A DNA stretch of 64,000 nt from assembly GCA_001695595.3 (NCBI GenBank), contig MBPM02000012.1, positions 620,001-684,000 of the forward strand, given 5' to 3'. Made by a program: the position numbers and the translations under genes. The stretch comes from Plasmopara viticola. Lineage: Eukaryota > Oomycota > Peronosporomycetes > Peronosporales > Peronosporaceae. This document shows positions 43,595-54,300 of this stretch, piece after piece. Within the stretch, counting starts at the first letter, position 1. Each line of letters begins with the position of its first letter. The notes under the pieces were generated by a model. The model was not told the origin of the DNA. It worked only from the letters and a program-made list of their open reading frames with translations, and searched no databases.

Positions 43595-44120
43595 AGCAGG
43601 GACCGACCTATAGCTCGAGTGCTCGACGCGGGAAATTCACAGGATTTGAAACAGCCCGAACAAAGTTTGCTTCACTGGACGAGCAATCGCACCAAAAAGT
43701 GTGACTGTTTTGCTAACCCACATTCAAATGGAATTGAAGCCGTTAGGTTGCGCTGGATGTCTAACTAACTAAAATATTCCCACAATGTAATGAGGGTACG
43801 GATCTCGGTCCCAAATCGAGTCAAAACGCTACTAGCATCTCGCGCTAAGGACAGCGTTGTCCTAGTGAGTAAGTAGGGACCGGTAGGTCAAGTCTCAAAA
43901 TGGACATGGACAGACCTAAGGCTTATATAATTCATTTTGAGTTGAGACAGCCGGAAATTAGTCACTGAAGCGAGCGAGAAATCTTACAAAAGTGTGACTG
44001 TCCTGCCAACCCGGACGCAAAAGGAGTGTGTGGTAGTTGGATGGCATTTTTCGAGATAGTTCCTAGAGTCATGGGTCGTACAAAGTTCGGTGTCAGACAT
44101 GGGTCGGATAACTCTGTCGT
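43595..44120 (+). mobile_element. Two adjacent SINE-like copies
   Basis: Two diverged copies of the element at 6485-6803 lie head to tail. The first (about 43600-43905) opens with GACCGACCTATAGCTCGAG, matching the tRNA-like head. It continues through GTGTGACTGTTTTGCTAACCC and ends around GTCCTAGTGAG. The second (about 43905-44120) starts near GACAGACCTAAGGCT. It has CAGCCGGAAATTAGTCACTGAAG and GTGTGACTGTCCTGCCAACCC (each written as its key block) and then CATGGGTCGGATAACTCTG. Both are degraded and no target duplication was seen. Confidence 0.5.
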
Positions 44121-44169
44121 ATTAATTTGCTGTCAGTCATGTACATTGTTTGATGCAATGACTTTCGTA

Positions 44170-44383
44170 GGTGCAAAATGCGGCTACTAGGCATATCATC
44201 GACAAGTCCAATGTTGTGCATGCTAACGAAGCCATTATTTTGGGGCTCTACTACCAAAATGATATTGCTTCAAGGCTGACGCTTAAAAGTAAAAATATTA
44301 TCCAGAGAATGCATTCGAAGCCTTCGCCTCGGCGGCGTTGTCAGCACGAGACATAGTAAAGCTCTGATTACTTACGTACATTT
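44170..44383 (+). repeat. Dispersed repeat copy 2, possible Copia RNase H end
   Basis: This is a diverged second copy of 39038-39282. The frame reads QNAATRHIIDKSNVVHANEAI and then NDIASRLTLKSKNIIQRM. That fits the RHIDxK...LxxxD-M-A-D-L-L-T-K order of Copia RNase H only loosely. It follows the SINE-like pair directly. Confidence 0.5.
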
Positions 44384-44613
44384 GCAGGCATCTGCCATTG
44401 AACATATCACCAAATAAACGTTTTTTAATTGACGAGTTAAATTTGTGTAGCTTGCTTAATAACAAGTTCAAATGTCAGCACACAGACCTAATTCTATCAG
44501 CGAAGTGAAAAAGTTACCGTATAGAAGGAAAGTACACATGATTCTTTTTTATGCTATGCAAAATGATGCCGCGTTGAAAAAAAACTACAAATAGAATAGC
44601 ACTCTGTCCGATA

Positions 44614-44684
44614 ATTTTAGCTTACAACACAACAGCCATTTTAGCTTACAACACAACAGCCATTTTAGCTTACAACACAACAGT
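44614..44684. repeat. 24-bp minisatellite, about three copies
   Basis: The unit ATTTTAGCTTACAACACAAC plus AGCC repeats at 44614, 44638 and 44662. The first two copies are perfect and the third loses the match in its last bases. The identity suggests recent expansion in otherwise unstructured DNA. Confidence 0.9.
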
Positions 44685-45284
44685 TATATTCATCCATGAT
44701 GTCTCAAAACATAATTACTGAATAGTATTACCAAAATATCATTGCTTACATAAATAGAAAAAGACTACGCCTTTAAAACTCATTTGTAATAGCTTTATGA
44801 TTGTATATAATCACGTTCGTGATGTTTAAAGTAATCTCAGTAGTCTTCGGTTTAATTTTTGGAATTTTGAATTCTCTAACTAAATCGTGGTTGTTGTGCT
44901 TTCGGCAATTGTTAATTTAAGGATGAAATTCGCAATCCGTCCTCCCTTTTTCTAGATATTGAAAAAATAGGCGCGGTAAAATCATGGCGAGAAGCTCTCA
45001 AAGAAGCAAGGTAATGCGAGCCTGGGACCAGAATTTGGTACGGCGACCACAACTCACGTGCCATTTTACAACACCACAACAAGAAAGGAGAACAAAAAAT
45101 GATCGGACTCATTATCAGCAATTCACGCTCCACATGCCAATACGTCTTCTTCAAGCTCCTCTTCTCGTTCTCCAGTAACGCCGTCGTCCCTGCCTCTCTA
45201 GCGCATGAATCGGTTGTTGTGCAACTCTCGACCACAGTTTTCAAATTACTCTTGACTACCTTCGCCTGTCCATTCTCCTCCACT

Positions 45285-46814
45285 TTACATCGAGCCGGCC
45301 ATGGCAGTTCCGTTTGCAACATCCGCAGCCATCGGAGTGTACATTGCATTAGGAGCTGGAGGCATATTCTAAACAAATTAAAGCAAAATGTTAAACCACT
45401 TCTTATCCATTACACGGACAATCAGCAGTTACATCATGATCTGTACCTGGTATACACGATGGGAGGCAAAGCGCTGATTCATCGCTTCAATGTCATCCGG
45501 TCGCGTGAAATCGCGCTGTTGGTCTTGTTGTTGACGCGGATCAAGGCTATAATTGCCGTTTTGTGACTGATGACTTCCGATTGGCTGCACCTGTTGCTGT
45601 TGATACCCGCCCTGAGGCTGAGTTCCTTGCTGAGCATACTGTCCATAGGCACTGTACCCATAAGCACCCTGCTGGTACTGCGGGTAAGCATATGCGGCAT
45701 TGTAGCCATAATAATTCTTACCACACACAACAGTGTCAAAAGTGCGACTCCAACACACATAAAAAACGATAAAAAAAGCCTACCTGGTAACCGGCTGGGT
45801 ACTGTCCATACTGCTGGGGGTAATAGCTGCCGTAATTGGCGGCACGAGCTGCCGCGGATCGGCCCCACGCGCATCGCACTTTAACGCCACCAACCACCGC
45901 GCCATTCATCTGTGCGATTGCAATCTCTGCTGCTTCCTTTGTCGTGTACTGCACAAAGCCGCACCCACGTCCAGGTGGGACCTTGACCGACACAATTTCT
46001 CCCAGTGCCCCAAATCTCGTGCGCAATTCCTCCTCTAACGTTCCCGGATCGAGGCCACCGACAAAGACCGTCGTATTCGCGCCATCCTCTTCACTCATGC
46101 AAAAGCCAAGTTGTTGTCGCGCCTTGTTCCGCTCGGTAGCGACACTGACGCGCATGGGACGCGACGAGCAAAACACCCCATTCATCGTCTGCAGGGCTTG
46201 ATCCGCTTCTTCTTTGCTACCAAAGCGCACAAACCCAAATCCTTTCGACATGCGCGTGACAGGGTCCATGACCACCTTGGCACCTCGCACAGTAGTGAAT
46301 CGAGCACTAAACGTGCCAAGAAGCAGCTCATCCGTCACATCCGGCGCTAAATCTCCTACAAAGATCGAGTGATCGTCAGACGTCTCGATGCGACGGCCAC
46401 CAGCGCCCCAATTCATCCGAAATCGATGCAAAGTGTTTGCTGTCGTACAAACAAGAGAGCCCATTAGTCGTATGAATGCATCACAGCCGCGAGCGTAGGA
46501 AGCACCGGATCTAATGCCATGAACGTACGAATGAGCTGGCCATTAAATGTCTCCAGTACTTGCTGAGCTCCTCGCTGGGTCGGAAACTCCAGGAACCCAT
46601 AACCTGCGGGGTACCCCGTCACCTTATCCCGAATCAACTTGACGATGGGCTGCTCAGCTGTAGCATCACATCAAAGACGAGCTAGGGTAAATTCGAGTCA
46701 AAGAGGAAAAAGGCGCTCCTACGCACCGGCCGAAGCAAAGAGCGAGACAATAAAGGCTTCATCCCAATGCATCTGGATATCGCCCATCCACAGTGTCTTG
46801 CATTCGATTTCCAT
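45285..46814 (-). CDS. Three-RRM RNA-binding protein (RBP45/47, Nam8-like)
   Basis: Proteins of this family bind U-rich pre-mRNA or poly(A) RNA. Five exons are predicted on the minus strand: 46814-46727, 46657-46529, 46439-45784, 45716-45447 and 45368-45285. Introns are 69, 89, 67 and 78 nt. The product is 408 residues. RRM1 (about 7-82) has TLWMGDI and YPAGYGFLEF. RRM2 (about 97-173) has SIFVGDLAPDV and SKGFGFVRF. RRM3 (about 195-266) has TVFVGGLDPG and RGCGFVQY. A Tyr/Gln/Gly-rich low-complexity tail follows. The last exon encodes 27 residues (NMPPAPNAMYTP...), joined in frame after VYQ. All junctions keep the family alignment, for example NGQLI joined to PNTLHRFRMNWG. Confidence 0.9.
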
Positions 46815-48083
46815 GGCGCTCGAGGGGCGAGAGGCAAGGGACGCCAGGTTCCTCCTTCCGGTCGAGTGGGCGAAATGGCTTTTTGCCCCCTTTCTCCCTT
46901 GCAACGTTGTGACAGTGGCTGTCACCACCGATTTACGGACAGACTGCACAATTTGTACCATCGTTGGTGATTTGTGTACCTATCTATGAAACGACGCTTA
47001 AATATGGTTACTGTATTAGGTATATGGGCACTTTTCTAACTTGTGCCGTGATTTGCGCTTCAAACAACGTGACTGTATCGCTTCACTAATCATCTACCAC
47101 GATGCCAACTCTCTTGATGTACTTATGTCGAACATTTATAATCCTTCGATCGCATCGCGATGCTGTCAATCCACCCTCTTTTACATTAAAGCCCTTATAT
47201 TATGCGCCGTCTCTTTTTAAATTTTAAGGTCGTAGATTGCCCCCAATCAATTTTTGTCTCATTAACTATAAAAGGTAGACCCTTCTGTGTAGCGCAATGC
47301 TCAACACTTTGCCGCCTCGCTATTCAAGCCGACAGGTGAATTATAGTAAACGTTTTCTACTTGACATGTTTAAATGCATTTAAAGATAGTACATCTTCAT
47401 TGCGACTACAAGGAGTATCATAGTTCAATGACTTCCTTGTTATGTGATCAAATCAATGGCTAAGCTCATCATGGGCTTGCTTCGACAACGCTCCAGTCCA
47501 AGTATCGTGTTCGTCAGTACGCGGATAAACTTTCTATACGCAGAGTTTCTTTAAAATGTATCACATTTGCAAAATGATGTTTTCTAGCAAGAACAAACGC
47601 TATTTCGGACCAGGTCAGGAATGATAATTTGCCATTTTTTTTATATTGCTGAAGATCAAAGCTATGGTAGATATGACGATGAAGCGCACACCAATTGATA
47701 TACGTGAAGATCACAGCATTAACGTATGCACAGAACCTGTGCAAAACGCGGTCAAACAGCGTCCACGTTCACAAAATGTCAGAGTATATTACAAGCAGCT
47801 TTTTGTGTCCATCCTAGCATTGCCTCTGGCTCATGCTAGAGCTACGGACCTCTTCATCATAAAACGAGGTTGAGACTCTGATCTCAACCATTAAAAGAGG
47901 CTGGGAGTGGGACTTTCACGCACGCAACAGAATGAAAGTACCCAAATCCATCGTCTTGCCCTGTCAAGCGACGAGCTCGCGACGATACTCCAAAGAGCTC
48001 GTCACGAAGAAAAGGCTGACAGCCAAGCGCTGAGCTGGCAGCGGCTGAAACCACAGCAAAAGAGGCCTAGCACTAGCTGCTTA
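46815..48083. other. Intergenic stretch
   Basis: It holds the upstream region of the RRM gene (46815 to about 46960, GC-rich) and then AT-rich DNA. Open frames at 47514-47744 and 47646-47873 have no motif. The plus-strand frame at 47907-48236 mostly mirrors the membrane-protein gene. Confidence 0.4.
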
Positions 48084-48632
48084 CTAGGCGCGTCCGTAAG
48101 GATTGTTAGTGGCTCGAGCACGCTTTCGCCCGAGCCAGAATTTCGTGCGGTCTCCATTGCTCTCGAACAGTGCAAACAGCACATAGAGACACGACACTAC
48201 GTGACCCAAACACATCAGTGCCCCTACTGTCCATAGACCGTAGCGGGTGCATCGCAGCCATTGCGTCTCAGCACCCAGACTCTTTTCCCTCGTGTAGATC
48301 CAGACGCTCACGAGCGCAAAGCCTACACATTGGTTAAGAATAGATGCTACAGGAGGCAGAGGCACAGTCTCCTTGTAGTAGACTGTGGATATGAAGAGAG
48401 GAAGTAGCGCGAAGACGTCGAAAGGGTCGAACACGGCCGCCAGATCCACGAGCAGCAGCAGAACTAGCGCCCCACACGCTGCAAACCACAAAGACCGCGC
48501 ATTGTTGACCGCGGCGAAGAAAGCGGGGGGTTCTGGAGGATCAAACACTGAGCGTTGTAGCGATGAAGTAGCTTGAGCTGCAGGCAGCCAATCGTCGTCG
48601 CTGTCACTATCGGTCACTGCGCGAATAATCAT
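48084..48632 (-). CDS. Four-pass membrane protein, unknown function
   Basis: The 182-residue protein starts at the ATG 48630-48632; the frame extends upstream only with TTG. An acidic N-terminus (DSDSDDDW) is followed by four hydrophobic segments: FAACGALVLLLLVDLAAVF, VFALLPLFISTVYY, ILNQCVGFALVSVWIY and GLWTVGALMCLGHVVSCLYVLFALF. The tail is basic (GRKRARA). Codon use looks coding and no repeat overlaps it. No family was recognised; a small endomembrane protein is the safest reading. It runs divergently from the ACSS3-like gene with about 100 bp between starts, so the two may share a promoter. Confidence 0.7.
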   Translation of the reverse strand: MIIRAVTDSDSDDDWLPAAQATSSLQRSVFDPPEPPAFFAAVNNARSLWFAACGALVLLLLVDLAAVFDPFDVFALLPLFISTVYYKETVPLPPVASILNQCVGFALVSVWIYTREKSLGAETQWLRCTRYGLWTVGALMCLGHVVSCLYVLFALFESNGDRTKFWLGRKRARATNNPYGRA

Positions 48633-48708
48633 TGCAATCTTGCAAGATAGGCTCGCTTCACAAACACACTTGATTTGCAAATCAGATTCACAATATCAAC
48701 TAGCGCCT

Positions 48709-48726
48709 CCATCTCTCTCTCTCTCG
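48709..48726 (+). repeat. CT microsatellite before the ACSS3-like start
   Basis: A run of CT dinucleotides ends 8 bp before the ATG of the acyl-CoA synthetase. A pyrimidine tract so close to the ATG may lie in the 5' leader or at the transcription start. Confidence 0.6.
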
Positions 48727-48733
48727 TCTGCTC

Positions 48734-51355
48734 ATGCTACGTGTCTTGCCACGCAGCCAATTCTTCACTGCACGTCGCGTGTGCCCTGTCACTCACCGAG
48801 CGATTGGTAGCTACACGGAGCAGTACCGGCGAAGTCTAGACACGCCAGAAGAGTTTTGGGCCGAAGCCGCACAGGACATTGTGTGGTTCAAACCTTGGTC
48901 CAAAGTCCTCGATACGTACGCATTCCATTGGTCCACCTCTACATCATCGACTCGTTGATCCCCCATCTCTTGCTGTAGCACACGAGGCCCGTCATCGCGA
49001 TGGTTCACGGGGGGCGAAATGAACACGTGCTACAATGCTCTGGACGTCCACGTGGCCAACGGGCGGGGCGACGTCACTGCCTTGTTCTACGACAGTCCCC
49101 TCACAAGCACGAAGAGCAGGCTGACGTACCGCCAATTGCTACACGAAGGTAGGCTTCATGACCGCTCAATAGTGGGCTCGATCCAATCTCTGCTCTGTGT
49201 TGGTCTCAGTCGCGACTTTTGCGGGGGGGTTGCAAAAGCTCGGCGTGAACAAGGGCGATCGAGTCGTCATTTACATGCCGGCAGTCCTCGAGACGACGGT
49301 GGCCATGCTTGCATGCGCACGGCTAGGAGCAGTGCATTCCGTTGTGTTTGGCGGCTACGCGCCGTTAGAGTTGGCGGCGCGCATTGACGACGCGACGCCA
49401 AAAGTAATCATCTCGGCCAGTTGCGGGGTCGAGCCCAAAGGCTTGATTGACTACGGGCCCCTTCTCGAGGATGCGCTGGCGCGATCGACGTGGAAGCCCC
49501 GCACCGTCGTGATGCTGCAACGGGCTCAATGTGCGTTTCCCATGACTCAAGGCCGGGACGTTGACTGGCGAGACGTGATGGGAATGGGCCATCCCGTCGA
49601 CGCCGTGCCTGTGCTTGCCACCGATCCGCTGTACATCATCTACACGTCCGGAACGACGGGACGGCCAAAGGGCGTCGTACGCGACAATGGCGGCTATGCC
49701 GTGGCACTCAAGTGGGCGATGCGGCATGTGCTCAACATTTTGCCAGACGACACGTTCTTTGCAGCGTCGGATATGGGATGGACGGTTGGGCATTCTCTCG
49801 GTCTCTACGGCCCCCTCGTGCATGGGTCTTCGGTACGGAGTGACTTGATCGCGTTACGATAACATGTCCTTTGTAGTAATGGGTCGACTCCCTTGCAGTC
49901 GCTTCTGTACGCGGGGAAGCCCGTTAGCACACCAGACGCTGGAGCGTACTGGCGCTTGATCATGGAGTACGGTATCAAATCTGTTTTTACTACTCCTACT
50001 GCCTTGCGAGCTATACGAAGGGAGGATCCCCAGGCTTTGCTGGTAGAGGGCAAGAAGGAGGCGATTGGCAAGACGCTAGAGTACGTGCAACCTGCTGCTT
50101 GCTTGTCTTTAATGCCTCATGGGCTCATGTTGATTCTGTCTAGATCAATTTTTGTGGCTGGTGAACGCGGTGATCCTACCACGTTCAGCTTTTTCTCTGA
50201 AAAGCTTGGGGTTCCTATCATTGATCACTGGTAGATCGATTCTTTAAATACTTGACAAGGAGCGCTCGTCTTCTAAGCTTGCATGCGCGTCGTATCAGGT
50301 GGCAAACGGAGACGGGATGGCCGGTCACTGCACCGTGCCTTGGTCTGCACCACAATGACCTTACAAATGACAATCACCCTCGCATCAAGTTGGGTTCAGT
50401 TGCTCGACCAGTGCCTGGCTGGAACGTTCAAGTTGTAAAAAGCAATAAAGCTGACCGGAACGTAATTAATCAGGACGATGGAGAGCAAGATGCCGAACTT
50501 GCGATCAAGCTTCCGCTTCCACCAGGTACACGATGATACAAACCTGTTGCTCTGTGTTTTATCTGTGAACGTAGTTCTCACGCTTTATTGAGCAGGTGCT
50601 TTGACCACGTTACACAACCAGCCAGATGACTTTCGTGCAAGATACTTTGAGCGCTTTCCGGGCTACTTTTACACTGGAGATGCTGGACACATCGATGAAG
50701 ACGGCTTTGTTTACGCAAGTGCCTTTTGTCTATTACCTTTGAAACGTTTACCCATTCATCCTGCAACTATCCAATCAGGTGATGTCACGGACGGATGATG
50801 TTATCAATGTCGCGGGGCACCGCATTACAACAGGATCGATTGAGGAGGTGATCTTCAAGATACAAGAAGTCATTGAATGCGCGGTGGTATGTGTTTTCAA
50901 GATTTCGACCGTCCTATTGCTGCATCTAACTTGGCCAATGTTAATAATGTAGTTTGGTGTGACCGATCCACTAAAGGGACAAGTTCCTGTTGCCCTGCTT
51001 GTACTCAATAAGGAGATAAAGCGTTCACCAGAAGAGGTGCGTAACGTCTTACCCTATACAAAGTCGTACCAGTACAAGCTTGTTCTTTGCGCGATTACAG
51101 ATCGTAGAGCAAGTAATTTGTGATGTGCGCGATCAAATGGGCAGCTTTGTATGCTTGAAAACCGTCGGCTTTGTGGACGCGCTGCCCAAAACTCGCTCTG
51201 GAAAAGTCATGCACGCAACGATGAAAGCCCTTGCCGACTCGACTCTATCTCGTGTGCCGGCCACCATTGAAAATGGCGCGGTTCTTGACGATATTCGAGG
51301 AGTGCTCCAGAAACTGGGCTACGCAACCAAGCAGGCTGTCGTGAGTGCCACTTGA
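48734..51355 (+). CDS. ACSS3: Mitochondrial acyl-CoA synthetase, ACSS3 type
   Basis: ACSS3-type enzymes activate propionate or acetate to the CoA ester through an acyl-adenylate. Ten exons are predicted: 48734-48915, 48979-49148, 49210-49832, 49899-50080, 50144-50230, 50299-50525, 50596-50714, 50779-50886, 50953-51036 and 51101-51355. They give 678 residues, close to the usual family length. The start [16 protein letters not shown] looks like a mitochondrial targeting peptide. Family marks are [34 protein letters not shown], the AMP-binding loop [35 protein letters not shown] and the catalytic Lys in [11 protein letters not shown]. Eight introns (61-70 nt) are GT-AG; the one at 50715-50778 is best read as GC-AG. 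Substrate preference cannot be fixed by sequence alone. Confidence 0.93.
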
Positions 51356-54300
51356 ATTGACAGCTCTGGAAGTATTGGTTCTAGGCCTGGAATCGGACGA
51401 CGTCTTGATCTAAGGAAGCTAAACGGTCAATAATGGCTTTAATAACATTGACATACCTCAAATTTTCCAAAACTTTATTTATTGAAGCAAGATCTCTATG
51501 AGGGATTACTATAATCGGACCTCGGTATAGGAATAACGTACCCCGTCGCATGTTCCGTTTAAAGTCGACAAAATCACGCACTAACCTTACGTGGCATTTT
51601 TCCTTTTCGCCTACGGCGTCTCACGTATCAAGCAATCTCTTTACGATGTGTATGTCACCGGATCTACTGCTTGCATTTAAAACGAACATCAACGAGTGGG
51701 TTCTCATTACATGATAGAGGAGCTGAGAAAGCCCTAAAATAAAATCAAATAAAGTAGAAGAATGCCGTTAAAAGGCTGATAGACAATTATACAGAGCCAC
51801 TCATGCTTTTGCGACCTATAATTGATGTGGCTGAAACAAGTTGTAATGTTATAGATGCCAAAAAGCAGAGACGCAAAAAGCACTTTTATCGCAGACCAAA
51901 CATTTATTTACGATAAGTATTTGTTGTGTTGCAACACAAACCTTGTGGGTACTTTTTACTGGAAAAAAGCATATCATTAACGACCACCTATTCCACGGTG
52001 TCGAATGAGAGTGGGTGTAGTGGCTTGGACTTCGAATAGGGTGGAGTCCACGTAGAACACACTTTAACATTTTAGCCAAACAACAACTAAGCAGTAATGT
52101 TCATCCTGTTGACAAATAAATGTAACGTAAACCATCGAATTAGCAGCCAGCATCGAATTATTAGCCAATCCTGCTTTACCACCACTAATTCGGTGAAGTG
52201 ATTGCGGTCTAAAGTAGAGAATCGTCTTAAGACTTTTGACACTGCCCCCAACAACGAGAATGATACGAAATCGGACTACAATTGATGTAGCTGGTCATTT
52301 ACTTACAAAGAGCTTTTGCACTCAATTGATGATTTTAAACGAAAAAACTAGGAACAATCTGAAAGTGAGTCGAGAAGGTTGGACCAGAATATGGATGAGG
52401 TCAACAAATCCTCTAGCTTGCAAACATATTCAAAAGCTGTTGTGTAGCTCCGATAGCAGTTGATGTGAATGGCTACTAATTCGATGACGCAATTGAATTT
52501 GTTGGCGTTTCATTAATTGTTGTGTAGAGGATATTCATTTGCGAGTTATTGTGTGCGCTTGTATTGTTCATTTGCTTCTTTCACTATTTATCTGGATTCG
52601 CACAAAAACATTCACTTCATGATACAAAACGATTTGCTTAAGCATCGAAAGATGGCTCCTTATTCGACGGTTTCCGTCAAAGTTTTTATGTGACAGTTGA
52701 AGATTGTATTTAAGCATTTTCCCAGCGACAAACTCTATAGCTTATTGGAACACGTGACAATCGATGTGACGAAAGCACACAGCATCGTCTACAGAGGAGG
52801 CATGTAGTTAAACATACAGTCTTCCAGTTGTGACGTTTTACTATCTACCGTCCTTAAAGGATAATAGAATGCAGATTATAGACCATACTATTTAGTTCTT
52901 ACTTACATTCTTTTAAAGCGTCTTCTTGATTCAGGCAAGGACCTGATCCATTCTGGCACAGGGTACAGAGCTAAAAAAATATTTTTCTAAGAGGGCAACC
53001 ACTATTCAGAGCCCTGAGTTTACTTTGTTGTCCCTTTTGGAACCGGCACGGGTCATGTGCCCTTGATTACTGTCGCCAAAGCAGCAAATATTAGTTTCTT
53101 GGCACAAATGCAACGTAACGTTTATGTGACCACCGGTGGCCGCTCAAGAGACTATCTCTGTACCAGCATTTTCTGTTCCAGGAGAGAAGGATATGTCTTT
53201 CCTTTTCTTGTTAGGTAAACTCTAGGGCTTTTCCGGCCTTGACTTCACCGCATTGTGTGCTGCCAAGACTGTAAGGCCCGGGCTATAAAGCACAAATTTT
53301 GCTTGCAGCGGTCGGGCGCTTTAAGCCTTTCAAAGCTACCTGGCAGCAGAAAGGACAACATATATATGTCGCGCTTTGTTAGGCCCATTGACGTAGCGAG
53401 TCATTCGAGCCGTGAAAAAATGCGCATCTGACAGATATGTTCTTTTTAAGTATCTTGGACCCTCTGCAAGTATTTGGGTCGACAATTAACCCGTGTAGAG
53501 GTAAAAGGGTATTTCAGAGCTTCTATTGGTGGTGTGATTTTCATACCTTTGCACAAGGAGGCGTGCAGGTAAATATACACTATTTTTGTGAGCAACCGCG
53601 CTTGGATCTTTTTATATAAGGATCGAAAAGTGCGATAAAATACAGGCTGTAGCCTGATTTATTTACAGCAATGTTTTTCCAGATTTGGTTCCGCCTTCAA
53701 TTTTCCTCAAGCAACTATATCCATTCTCGCAAAGTAAGGCACAACAAGTATCAAGTCTAATCTGATGATATTTTCTAGGCTCGACGCTTTCATATTTTCT
53801 CACGTTGGCCGCGTACAAGGAACGGCACTGGTAACTTAAACATCGTAAGTACACATGATGAAGTTTTAACGATAAAGGCAATACATACTACGTCACGAAC
53901 CAAACACACTACTTTGAGCAGCGTAGTAATTGCAAAGATAGGTGTGTCTCGGACAGATAAAAAGCATTAGTGGAGCGCCACAATAGGCGCCGGTTTCACC
54001 CACGTTAATTACCGATGACGATGCATACTCTATGTATCGCACAATGCATAAATTACTGATTCAAGCGCACGTGCTGGGTAAGTTTAGTTATTCTTGTGTG
54101 GCGACGCTAAGAAAAAGGGTTGAACTTTCTACGCAGAATATGATGTATTGTAGCTGTGATCTGCAATTTTCTTACACTATCCCTTTCCTCAATAGGTCGG
54201 TAAAGATGTATATCGTAATAAGAGAATCTTCATGCGAGTCTCAAATGCGACTCTTACCCAGTTTTTTTTCAAATTTTGTCGGTAAGAACCTAAAATCTCG

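Noticed and set aside
44614..44684. CRISPR-like array
   Set aside because: The units abut with no spacers and the organism is a eukaryote; it is a minisatellite.
44912..45376. 154-codon minus-strand frame
   Set aside because: It starts with TTG, and its beginning overlaps the last exon of the RRM gene in another frame; no motif.
47907..48236. Plus-strand frame opposite the four-pass protein
   Set aside because: Mostly antisense to 48084-48632, with no motif; the membrane-protein frame has the better coding character.
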